NCBI GenBank assembly: GCA_023053545.1
Contig: JAKZAN010000004.1
Location: 930,001 to 994,000 of the forward strand
From: Lepidurus packardi
Lineage: Eukaryota; Arthropoda; Branchiopoda; Notostraca; Triopsidae
Direction of reading: 5' to 3'
DNA: 64,000 nucleotides
Shown here: positions 55,651 to 64,000 of the stretch, piece by piece
Layout of the letters: each line of letters opens with the position of its first letter
How positions within the stretch are numbered: the stretch's first letter is position 1
The notes under the pieces: generated by a model
What the model saw: only the letters and a program-made list of their open reading frames with translations
Told to the model about the DNA's origin: nothing
Database searches by the model: none
Program-made: the position numbers and the translations under genes

Positions 55651-56243
55651 TAATGTTTTTTTTTAAGGTTTTTCAGGTATTCTTGGCGCACGGGACAATC
55701 TTTGTGCATGGAAGCATGATTCTCACCACAATTAGGGCATTTTTGGTTGTTCGAGTTACAGGTCTTTAGCGGGTGTTGTCCAGCGCATTTAGCGCAGATC
55801 TGTCTTGATGAAGGACATCTAGGAGCCATATGTCCATATTTTTGGCACTTGAAGCATTGAAGAACGTTTAACGCATGGTAATCTTCGACAGGGGCTAGAC
55901 GATTAAAAGCAAGAAGATAGGCTTGCTTTAGGATTTTTGCTTTAATGGCCGGGGTGGTAGCATCAATGATTAAGGAGCCAAATGCCTTTCCAGTATTAGG
56001 GGTAAGCCAGTTTATTTCGTTGACCTTGAAGGAAATTCCAAGTGTCTTGTCGTTTTTTTTATTAAGATGTTCGGAAATTGTTTGGAGTGTCTCGGAACGG
56101 GGAATTTGATGAACAACAATTTTGTTATTCTCCTTTCGTTTGATCAAATGAACAGGGCCCAATTTTGGCAGATTGATTGAGCTCAAACCTGACTCTGCTT
56201 CTTTTTTTCATCTTGTGAAGTATATACTACCTGTAGTCTGTTA

Positions 56244-57837
56244 GGGTGGCCTCACACTGGGTGCCTATGAGGCCTAAAGTCCCTAAGAGAGTGCCCATGA
56301 CGTCCTTTACCTTCAATTAGCGGGCAGTGGGCTTTTTCGGCCGCTAGCTATGGATAGCCCGCTAATTGAATGAGGCAGGGTCACAAAAAAGGGTGTTTGA
56401 CCAACGAATGACCAGAGTATAGTCACATGACTTAGGAATAGACGTGGTAGTGGAAAGGTTGAAGATTTGTAGTACAATGTTATTGTCATTGATTACCCTG
56501 TGGAATGTTTCTTTTGATCCTTGTTGACCTTCGTCATATGACCTTGTCTCAGACCAGAGTATTCTTGTGTAAATCTAGCCACGCATTGTACTTACAAGTT
56601 ATTCGTAGGTGATAATTTCAGGAGTCGGTAGTTTTCTGGTAGAAAGTGTAGCAAGATTAATGCAGTGAAAAAAAGTGAAAATGTCTAAGGTCTCGGATGA
56701 ATTGTTCATTTTGGCGTATCGGAAATATCCATTGCTGTACAACATTGTCATACATGTTTTACTGTTTGCAAATAGCAATTGTTTACAAAATGTATCCCTT
56801 CCTTCTTTCTTTTCGCCATATCCTACTAATACCTAGTCTCCGCCTCTACCTCCTGCTCACGACAGGTAGACGTGTTGGTGTCTGTGAGGTGTCTATCCTT
56901 AAGGGCTTAGGCACAGTATAAAGGTTTCACAGTATGGTAACTGGGGGTATCTTCCAATGTAAAGGGATTAACACGATTTTCTCGGTCCCAAGAGGATGTG
57001 AGGGTACGAAGGCTTATATGGGGGATGGATTCCCAGACTGTGCCATGTACCCCCATGTAGGCATTCCTAATCTACTAGAAAAAGGGTTCGAGAAGAGAAG
57101 AAAACATTCACAAAACGGGGGACTGGTGACCTTTCTCTCGGGCACTCTAGGGAGTTTTGGGCTGACGTAGGATCCTGCCGGCAACGCGCGCATTTGAAAG
57201 TGTTTTTGGAAAAAAACAGTTGATTATTTTTTTAATTTGTTCGTTCGAGTTAGGATTTACTATACACTTAAAGAAGAAAATGTAGCTGTAGCAGAAAGAG
57301 CCGTAGTTAAATGTGTTAAGAAAAATACTAAACTTGCAAAAGTTAGTAACATTTAGGAATAGTTGTAAAGTACCAATGTAATGGATAACTCGTATATAGA
57401 CATAAATAGTCATAACACATATAGACATTAATATACATGGGTATTTTATAGTATATGGGGTTAAACCTGTATACTATAAAACACCTATGTATGGGTTGCA
57501 AAATAGACTGCCTCCTCGTGGTGCAACCTGGGTAACGCGAAATAGTCTATAATGTGTATACGTGTTGTGCTTTGACCTAGTTAATTCATCTTTTATTTTA
57601 AGCTCACATAGTTTAAAGCAATAGATTTAAATTACGCGCTTTGTAAACCGTCGTGACCTTTTTTGAACTGCACTGGGAGGTTTGCGAATGTACCCTTTCA
57701 TTTTCTGGCCTTTTACCTGAATATTACTCTGGGGACCGAGAAGGTCGTCAGAAAAACTTAACATTGGAAGATAGCCCTGTTAGCATACTGTGAAACCTCT
57801 ATACTGTGGGCTTAGGCACTCCAGTGTGAGTCCACCC
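56244..57837. mobile_element. DNA element with TTA target duplication (PIF/Harbinger-like), nested in the LINE
   Basis: Terminal inverted repeats of about 25 bp: GGGTGGCCTCACACTGG plus GTGCCTA on the left, and inverted GGGTGGACTCACACTGG plus AGTGCCTA on the right. They are flanked by TTA at 56,241-56,243 and 57,838-57,840. A 3-bp TTA/TAA duplication is the mark of PIF/Harbinger elements. Apart from its own 897-bp insertion it is about 690 bp and shows no transposase, so it is non-autonomous. Confidence 0.8.
56912..57808. mobile_element. 897-bp TIR element with 8-bp target duplication, nested in the previous one
   Basis: Ends CACAGTATAAAGGTTTCACA and, inverted, CACAGTATAGAGGTTTCACA, flanked by the 8-bp duplication GGCTTAGG at 56,904-56,911 and 57,809-57,816. 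An 8-bp duplication is used by hAT, P and Merlin-type elements. The word CACAGTAT occurs twice in each end. It is related to the MITE at 29,928. A 24-bp-arm hairpin (ATTTTATAGTATA...TATACTATAAAA) lies inside at about 57,436-57,496. No transposase recognised. Confidence 0.8.
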
Positions 57838-58715
57838 TTAGAGTTCGTCTTGCGGACGAGGGCTGGCTTAGGGATATTTGGAGCAACTTTAGTCAAATCA
57901 TCTTCGAAAGTTTCGAGGAGTTGTTTGCGGGTGAGAGATTCTTTCCTTTTATTGTCATCTTCTTGTTCGATGATGATAGATAATTCCATATCTTTATCCA
58001 AAACCATGGGAATTGTCAGTGAGGGTTTATTGCTTTGGGGTTCATGGTTGGTAGGCATTTTGCTTTTGACAATTTCCGCGAAGGAAGTGGTCTTCGAAGA
58101 ACTCGTATTTGGAAAAGCTTGGTGCGCTTTAAGTTCCATTCTTAGATGTTGAATTTCTTGAATAAGTTGCGGAACTAGTTCTGCCATAGGCTTGATGTTA
58201 GCTAACTCATTCTTGAGTTCGGAAATGATGTTACAAATATCCGAGTTGAGGTAGAAGGGAGGATTGGTACTATCCTTTAGGCGGGGGGTGTCTGAGGTAG
58301 AGGGAAGGGGGGGGGGATCTGGGGGAAGCGATTTGTCGTGCTTTGTTTGTTTCGTGGGACCTTCTGCCTCCAGGATAGAAAAATCCTCTTTTCTTTTGGA
58401 AGGACCAGGTATCGGTTCTTCATGGCTATTTCTTCTGCGTGGAGCGCATTTAGCACAATATTTTTGAGTGTTGTGACTCTTTTTAAATGGTTTATCACAT
58501 CTAATACATAGATAAGTCCATGAATCAAGGTCATCCCATTCCTCCATGAAGGAGAAAGTAGCGGATAGATTCGTTCTAGGTAAAAGGGTGAATGGATTTT
58601 GTACTGAACTCACAAGAGCACAAAAAATATCACTTCCGATCACGATTTTGAAGGATGTCTCTCCCAAACACATCCAGTACGTTCGGCAGCGTGTGCGCGA
58701 CTTTCGGATTGTCTG

Positions 58716-59721
58716 GGTTTAGTTCGACATTGGTAACCTTGAACCTGTAAAAACTGAATAAATTTCGCTTGTCGTGTTGTACTACATATGTTCACGAGGT
58801 CGTGAATGAGCCGAGTCTAAACTTGAACTCGAAAAGCATTTCAGCACCCTTCGTCGCTTCCAGGGATAAAAATGGCGGTGCATTATTCGAAGACTTTTTG
58901 GCTTTAGTTTGGAATTTGGACCAAAATTATGCTACTCTTTGACCAAGTGTTAATGTTCACCTGGAAAATCGATTCGAAAAACTTTCCTGGGTGTATAGTA
59001 AAGCTATGAATTGCCTTTCATTGTTATTCCTAAAAACTCCGAACAGGAACAGTACTAGCAAATACTACATGTATTTCCATTAGCTCTTAATTTAGTTTAT
59101 AAAATAGTTCAATTCTTTGTAATTTGTTTCGGATAGGCTTACTATGATTTAAACTGTACTCTGCGTACTTGATCGATAAGTATTTATAACTACTGTATGT
59201 AGGAATTTGTTCTGCAATAAAATCGCAAGATTTTTTAGACAGTAGTCTCGTGAGTGAGCTTTGCAGAAACTATAAAGATGACTGGTTCCAAGGTTTTGAC
59301 ACTAGAGAGAAAACTTTCTTTTAAAGTGTTTAGTTTAAGCTGATTTTAGGAGAAATTTGACAAACTGATTTTTAAACTAGCTCCTAAACACAGTTGCTTT
59401 TGTTTTAGACAACAAAAAGTTACAAAGCGTTAATACTCTTCCTGGTTTCAAGAAAGCCTATGCTATGCTATATTCGTATACCTTTATAGCTGTGACCACA
59501 GCAGTAGGCTATATAATACATAGATCGCCTAAACACAGTGACTGAAACGAGTAACCCTACAAAAATTTAAGTTTAGCTTGCAGTTCCAACACTAGTTACC
59601 CTGAGTAAATTTGGCTCAATATTTTTCGTCTGTATTTAAGTCCGTCAATGTACACGGTTGCCTTGCGTTGTAATGTGGATTAATAAATAAATCTTCTATC
59701 TAGGGGACATTTTTTGGCCAT
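58716..59721. other. Intergenic, cuticle unit spacer
   Basis: Aligns with the spacers at 43.0-44.0 and 50.1-50.95 kb (ACTTGAACTCGAAAA, TTCGAAGACTTTTTGG-type words, TTAATAAATAAATCTTCTAT at the right). No gene. Confidence 0.55.
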
Positions 59722-60339
59722 TTAATAACGGGCAGGGGCCGGGTAGACAGCGGGAGCAACATAGGCGGGGGTACGGTAGGTGGTGGGGGCAACGTAGGCG
59801 GGGGTACGGTAGGTGGTGGGGGCAACATAGGCGGGGGTACGGTAGGTGGTGGGGGCAACATACAATGGGGCGGCATAAGCTGAGGCAGAATAGGTTGGTG
59901 GACGGACGGTGGCCCACACGGCGGCGACTTCTGGGGTGTATTTGGGGGCGACGGGCAAGTGGTCACCCATGGGTCGGAATCCGTTCTCGTCAGCAACCCA
60001 GATCAAAGCGATGCGTCGGCCTTCGGGGGTAATGAAAGAGGAAGACCCGCGGTTGGTGTTGCCCATTTCGTTGCCGATCATCTTCTGGACTTGAGATTCT
60101 TCACGGGTGGTGCCGTCAGATAATTCGTAGCTATAAAATACACAAATTTAAGTTCAAAGAATATCCAAGTATTTGTTAAAAGAAACCTACCTCCATTGGC
60201 TGCTTCCGTCTGGGTTGCGGACATCGCTTTGTCTAACAATGTTGATCTCCGGGCTCATTGCGTTGCTGGGAGAAGCTGCTTGGTACATGCTATCTGCAGA
60301 GGCAACAGCCAACAAAGCCGCGATCAAAAAGAACTTCAT
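59722..60339 (-). CDS. RR-1-type cuticle protein H, expanded tail
   Basis: Exons 60339-60191 and 60130-59722 (phase 2), 185 aa, the longest of the family. Signal peptide MKFFLIAALLAVASA, then DSMYQAASPSNAMSPEINIV. RR core NTNRGSSSFITPEGRRIALI and WVADENGFRPMGDHLPVAPK. The C-terminal tail contains an 11-residue repeat, YVAPTTYRTPA, in three near-identical copies, encoded by a 33-bp DNA repeat with almost no variation, before VYPAPARY. Gene D has a single such unit, so this is a recent expansion. The intron is almost identical to that of genes E and F. Confidence 0.94.
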
Positions 60340-60367
60340 TATTGGTTTGGAGGTTTCAGAATGTGAG

Positions 60368-60407
60368 ACTGAACTGATTAGTCTGAACCACAGCCAGTGC
60401 TTTTATA
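60368..60407 (-). promoter_or_regulatory. Core promoter of cuticle gene H
   Basis: TATAAAAGC and ATCAGTTCAGT on the minus strand at the family spacing. Confidence 0.8.
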
Positions 60408-60594
60408 CCTGGTCCATGGGAACACTCACAACATTTTGCCAGCATCTATGGAGTTTCCTTCGGTGAAGTGCGATCTTTACCCCTGATGGGTTTCGCTTTA
60501 ACTTTCGTTGGTTAAATTGGAAATGCAGAAGAGGTTTCGTTCGTCTCATTGTCGAGAAAACCGCAATGTTGAAGAGTTTCCGCCCATACCAATT

Positions 60595-60623
60595 GGGTGA
60601 AGGTCGTCTGGAACTGTTCATGG
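60595..60623 (-). promoter_or_regulatory. Conserved distal block of cuticle gene H
   Basis: GGTGAAGGTCGTCTGGAACT then GTTCATGG, 188 bp upstream of TATA, the same distance as in gene D. Confidence 0.5.
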
Positions 60624-60639
60624 CCCTTAGTGAACAAAA

Positions 60640-61494
60640 CACCCAAGTTCTGCATTAGAAAGATCGAGTAGAGCAAGTACAAGTAGATAGGTCAAGTCGA
60701 GTAGATACAGTACAGCAAGACCTACACTCTCAAAGTAATATCTCTAATCTTAAATTTTTTTCCTGGACAAGGAAATTATTACAAGCAGTCCACCAAGTCA
60801 TACATTCAGAACCACGTACAAAAACTCGACAAAATACACATAATACAAAGTCGTGATTGTAAAGTACTGCAAACACGAACTTGAACTCATGAATCCGTGA
60901 TTCCTTTAGCATCGTTTCAAGGACAGGCCTGACCGTATTTAGAACATAAGCCACTCTCTTCATACATTATTGTCAAGTTTCGAAAATCCCTAATTCTTTT
61001 CACAATTTTATCAATACGTTGGCGAATTGACGAAAAATTTTGGCGAATCGGCTATTCCAAAAAATGTACAGATAAACCTGGTCAAAAGGATCTTTATTTC
61101 GTAAATATAAACGGTGAATCTCTTTTAGCACCCTCGACTTGTTCCTTGGGCTGCAGCGCTGAACGAAAAGCTTTTACTGGTAGTACCATTCGAAGTTTTG
61201 CGTTGCAACGATTTTCACTGGAGTGCCACACCAGAGCTTCACTGTGTTCGTGGTGGGTCTGCTGTTCATGCAGCTTATTGCTTACATGTAAAGTCACCCT
61301 TTTCTTAGAGACTACAAGGAATCCCGTGTTTTGAAACAGTTTTCCTTAATGATAGAGCTGAATTTTTTATGAAATTTTGGCCCATGGTAGAGTAAAATGG
61401 ATAAGTTTGTTATAATGAAGAATAGTGTCACCAGTTGAAGAGTGTTCGTCACCAACCGTAGAAAAGTCAGGGGTTGCTGATCTATACCATATAT
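60640..61494. other. Intergenic
   Basis: Begins with a GTAGAGCAAG/GAGTAGATAC simple repeat shared with the region upstream of gene F. A frame on the minus strand at about 61,100-61,300 shows no known domain. Nothing else recognised. Confidence 0.4.
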
Positions 61495-64000
61495 TCACGT
61501 TTAAGTTTTTTTTTGAGCATAGTATACCGTTCGTACCGATAGCTGCACCAGAATTAGGACAAGAATCGTCAAGTGCCATAGCTTGGAGCTTGTAAAGTTT
61601 GAGCACAAAGTTTCTTGGATCTTTTTGATAGTATTGAGAGCCGATTCTAAGGCCGTTATGCTGGCGAAACCAATTCGGGGAATAAGTATCGTGGAGACAA
61701 AAAGGCTGCTACCGTATAAAAAGTTAGCTAATACATCCGGTGAGTTTTGGAGTAATTTAGCCTCGATCATGTGGACTATGGTCAGGGAGATTAGTAGGCC
61801 CATGGTCAGTATCCAGAGGACGGTAATACAATGAAGTCTGGCGAATCGAATGCGAAGGAATCCGGAACTTTTTGACGTGACGACAACAGGTAAACAACCC
61901 GTCAATTTCATGAAGGAGACAATTTTCAAAATGGCTCGTACAGAACTAGGATAATACTCTTTCGAAGTGAACCCCGTGGTTTCCACTTTGGTTTTACTGG
62001 CCTGATTTGAAAATACCATCCTTTAGCTTGGACTTTTGTAGAAGGACTACGCGAATTTGAGCAAGATAGCAACGACCATTGCTTTTACAGACGCGGATAT
62101 CCAGTTTATTTACGTATTTACAGACAATGGCAAGCGCCCACTAGTTGCTAAACCTAATGAGTACAGCTGCCACCCTTCTACGAAAAGGCGTTTAATTTTA
62201 GAAAGTAAACAGCTCTTCGTCATTTTAACACCACCGGTCCCGGACAGAAGGACTACGGCCCCCGACACTAGGACAATAATGATCGCGAGCACTACGGGTA
62301 ATTTGAATGGCACTTCGTACAGAACACATAAAAAGAACGGATAAGACTACAAAATTCACCCCTTTCTTGACTCGTTTTCACGTTTCAAGTTTAAAGGAAT
62401 CAGACAAAATATTTTCTCCTTATCGATTTTGTGTTTTTGTTTGCTGAGTGAAACACATTTAACGTACAACACAAAGTACTATGCATAAAACACCATAGAT
62501 TGCGTGCTTTTATCGCTGTCCTGTACTTGCGGCCGTTAATCTTCGAGTCCTACCTACTTATCTGGGCAAAGTTCGTCCAAAAGCCACGTCCATAATGGTG
62601 GCGATTATTGTCGTCCTACGGAGACCCGGCGTCCTTCTAATATACTTGTTAGGACGGCTTTAGTACCTTTTATCCTCGTTGGCCTTTAACCAATGAGCAG
62701 AGGCGTTCTGAAGCGAAATACTATGGAGCTTCATTGCAGAAGTACTAAGACTTTTGCAGAAGTACTAAGCGAACTTGAGCAAGATAGCTACTACCATTGC
62801 TTTTACTGAAGCGGATATTCAGTTTATTTACGTATTGACAGGGAATGGCAATGACAGACAATGGCAAGTGCCAGTAGTTGGTAAACCTAATGAGTACAGG
62901 TGCCACCTTCTACGAAAAGGCGTTTAATTTTAGAAAGTAAACAGCTCTTCATCATTTTCACACCACCGGTCCCGGACAGAAAGACTACGGACCCCGACAC
63001 TAGGCCAATAATGATGGCTAGCACTACGGGCAATTTAAATGGCACTTCGTACAGAACATATAAAAAGAACGGATAAGACTACAAAATTCGCCCCTTTCTT
63101 GACTCGTTTTCACGGTTCAAGTTTAAAGGAATCAGACAAAATATTTTCTCCTAATCGATTTTGTGTTTTTGTTTGCTGAGTGAAACACTTTTAATGTACA
63201 ACACAAAATAATATGTATAAAACACCATAGATTCGCCCCTTTCGCCTACAAAATTCGCCCCTTTCTTGACTCGTTTTCACGGTTCAAGTTTAAAGGAATC
63301 AGACAAAATATTTTCTCCTAATCGATTTTGTGTTTTTGTTTGCTGAGTGAAACACTTTTAATGTACAACACAAAATAATATGTATAAAACACCATAGATT
63401 GGGTGCTTTTATCGCCGTCCTGTACTTGCGCCCGTCAATCTTTGAGTCCTACCACTTATCTGGGGAAAGTTCGTCCAAAAGCCACGTCCATAATGGTGGC
63501 GATTATTGTCGCCCAACGAGACCCGGCGTCCTTCTAATGTATTTTTTAGGACTTTAGTACCTTTTAATCTCGTTGACCTTTACCCAATGAGCAGAGACGT
63601 TCTGAACACGAAATACTATTGGTCACTTGAAACATTATGGAGCTGTCATCCTTGTGTCGGGGTCCGAAGTCCTTTTGGCATGTGTATACGTCCCGGGAAA
63701 CGGATAGAAGTGCATTCTGGCAGTTTTTATCAAGTTGATGGTTTAATACATATTTATGAGTCTTCTTTTGACGGGAACGAAAACCATTTGATTCGAGTTA
63801 TGACATACTGTACCATTATCTATAAACTATTCAAGTCGGATGCATGATCACCGAGTAATTTACTCAGATTAATCGCTTTTCTCATCAATGATTTAAAGCA
63901 AGTGCATTCGTTTTTAACCGATTCTCGATAAGAAAAATGTATTTTGAGGTGTTATGAAAATAGTCGCTTCAAAGAAGAGCTGAAATGGACACGTAGTAAT
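61495..64000. repeat. Segmental duplication, copy B, with internal tandem copies
   Basis: Second copy of 25,725-27,315, running to the window end (AATGGACACGTAGTAAT at both). It is longer because parts repeat within it: the stretch starting TACTAAGCGAACTTGAGCAA restarts near 62,765, and ACAAAATTCGCCCCTTTCTT occurs at about 62,350, 63,082 and 63,248. The 95-codon frame (MSKIATTIAFTDADIQFIYV) is open at 62,057-62,344 and broken in the internal copy. Confidence 0.75.
61537..62019 (-). pseudogene. Orphan exon 1 of a gustatory-receptor-like gene
   Basis: A full 483-bp first exon (MVFSNQASKTKVETTGFTSK, FLRIRFARLHCITVLWIL, ILIPRIGFASITALESALNT) ending at a GTACGA donor. It is the duplicate of exon 1 at 25,765-26,246 and lacks that copy's one-base deletion. 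No exon 2, 3 or 4 follows downstream: the sequence breaks off in intron 1 about 40 bp after the donor. It is therefore a truncated gene although its own frame is open. Confidence 0.85.

Larger units (their letters stand above)
55650..58673 (-). pseudogene. LINE ORF1 (gag-like), split by a nested element
   Basis: The 5' part (58,673 to about 57,841) starts MCLGETSFKIVIG; an internal Met at MEEWDDLDSW is an alternative start. It includes CIRCDKPF...YCAKC, a zinc-ribbon-like pair, and a long Ser/Pro/Lys-rich region. The 3' part (about 56,240-55,650) has three knuckles: CFKCQKYGHMAPRC, CAKCAGQHPLKTC and CPNCGENHASMHKDC. The two halves are separated by the insertion at 56,244-57,837. The stop TAA overlaps the ORF2 start. 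Confidence 0.85.
52370..58705 (-). mobile_element. LINE (APE-type non-LTR retrotransposon), near full length
   Basis: Runs on the minus strand from a 5' end at 58,705 to an oligo(A) tail (TTTTTTTTTT on the plus strand, 52,370). It is flanked by a 10-bp target-site duplication GGATTGTCTG at 52,360-52,369 and 58,706-58,715. Without the nested insertion it is about 4.7 kb. ORF1 has gag-type zinc knuckles; ORF2 has an APE-like endonuclease and a reverse transcriptase, and I see no RNase H domain. The architecture fits the Jockey/I/R1 group; the clade is not settled. Both ORFs are damaged. It inserted into the upstream spacer of a cuticle gene unit: the flanks 52.25-52.36 and 58.72-58.9 kb align continuously with the paralogous spacer at 43.0-43.2 and 50.1-50.3 kb. 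Confidence 0.92.

Noticed and set aside
61094-61334. Overlapping open frames on both strands
   Set aside because: Mirror-image frames of one another, no domain; coding not supported.
1-64000. CRISPR arrays, bacterial operons, tRNA or rRNA genes
   Set aside because: No regularly spaced short repeats, no ribosome-binding-site gene packing, and no cloverleaf or rRNA sequence found by eye; the window is eukaryotic.

Overview
The window looks like nuclear DNA of an arthropod, most likely an insect. Evidence: GT-AG introns mostly 50-100 bp long, AT-rich spacers, a cluster of chitin-binding (Rebers-Riddiford) cuticle protein genes with TATA boxes and TCAGT initiators, and a family of gustatory-receptor-like proteins ending in the TYxxxLxQ signature. 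Order and species cannot be fixed from the sequence. Short introns would fit a beetle, but that is only an inference.

Left part (1-19.1 kb), conserved single-copy genes. A truncated cuticle protein gene (1-395, +) is followed by TSPO (1391-2529, +), TAB2/TAB3 (3024-6474, -), TCP11L1 (7878-9935, +), a cysteine-sulfinate/aspartate decarboxylase (10060-12829, -), an orphan secreted protein (13684-14402, +) and the mitochondrial trifunctional protein alpha subunit HADHA (15197-19043, -). Full exon models with compatible phases could be drawn for all of these except the truncated first gene. Genes are alternately convergent and divergent, and TCP11L1 and CSAD have stop codons only about 125 bp apart.

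Middle and right (19.1-64 kb), an accessory region of tandem and segmental duplication. Three families are interleaved. (a) Gustatory-receptor-like genes: one intact (21.7-24.1 kb) and three damaged (24.7, 40.3 and 61.5 kb). (b) An orphan cysteine-rich secreted family: one intact gene (27.5-28.7 kb) and four decayed copies or fragments (20, 29.4, 36.2 and 51.5 kb). (c) RR-1-type cuticle genes: eight intact (30.5, 32.6, 34.3, 37.2, 44.1, 45.7, 49.3 and 59.7 kb) and two decayed (48 and 51 kb). The cuticle genes share one gene plan, with a 149-bp (once 131-bp) first exon and a phase-2 intron. They also share a core promoter in which TATA and ATCAGTTCAGT lie in a block of exactly 40 bp.

Two cuticle genes form a 1.7-kb-arm inverted repeat around 45,144.5 with no net length change between arms, which points to very recent duplication or ongoing gene conversion. 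Two larger direct duplications are also present: 30.5-34.3 kb against 48-51 kb, and 25.7-27.3 kb against 61.5-64 kb.

Mobile elements include a LINE (52,370-58,705) with a 10-bp target duplication. A DNA element with TTA target duplication sits inside the LINE, and a further element with an 8-bp duplication sits inside that one. Others are a MITE that splits a receptor exon, a 1.5-kb element carrying an unrecognised ORF, and a small worn gag-like fossil.
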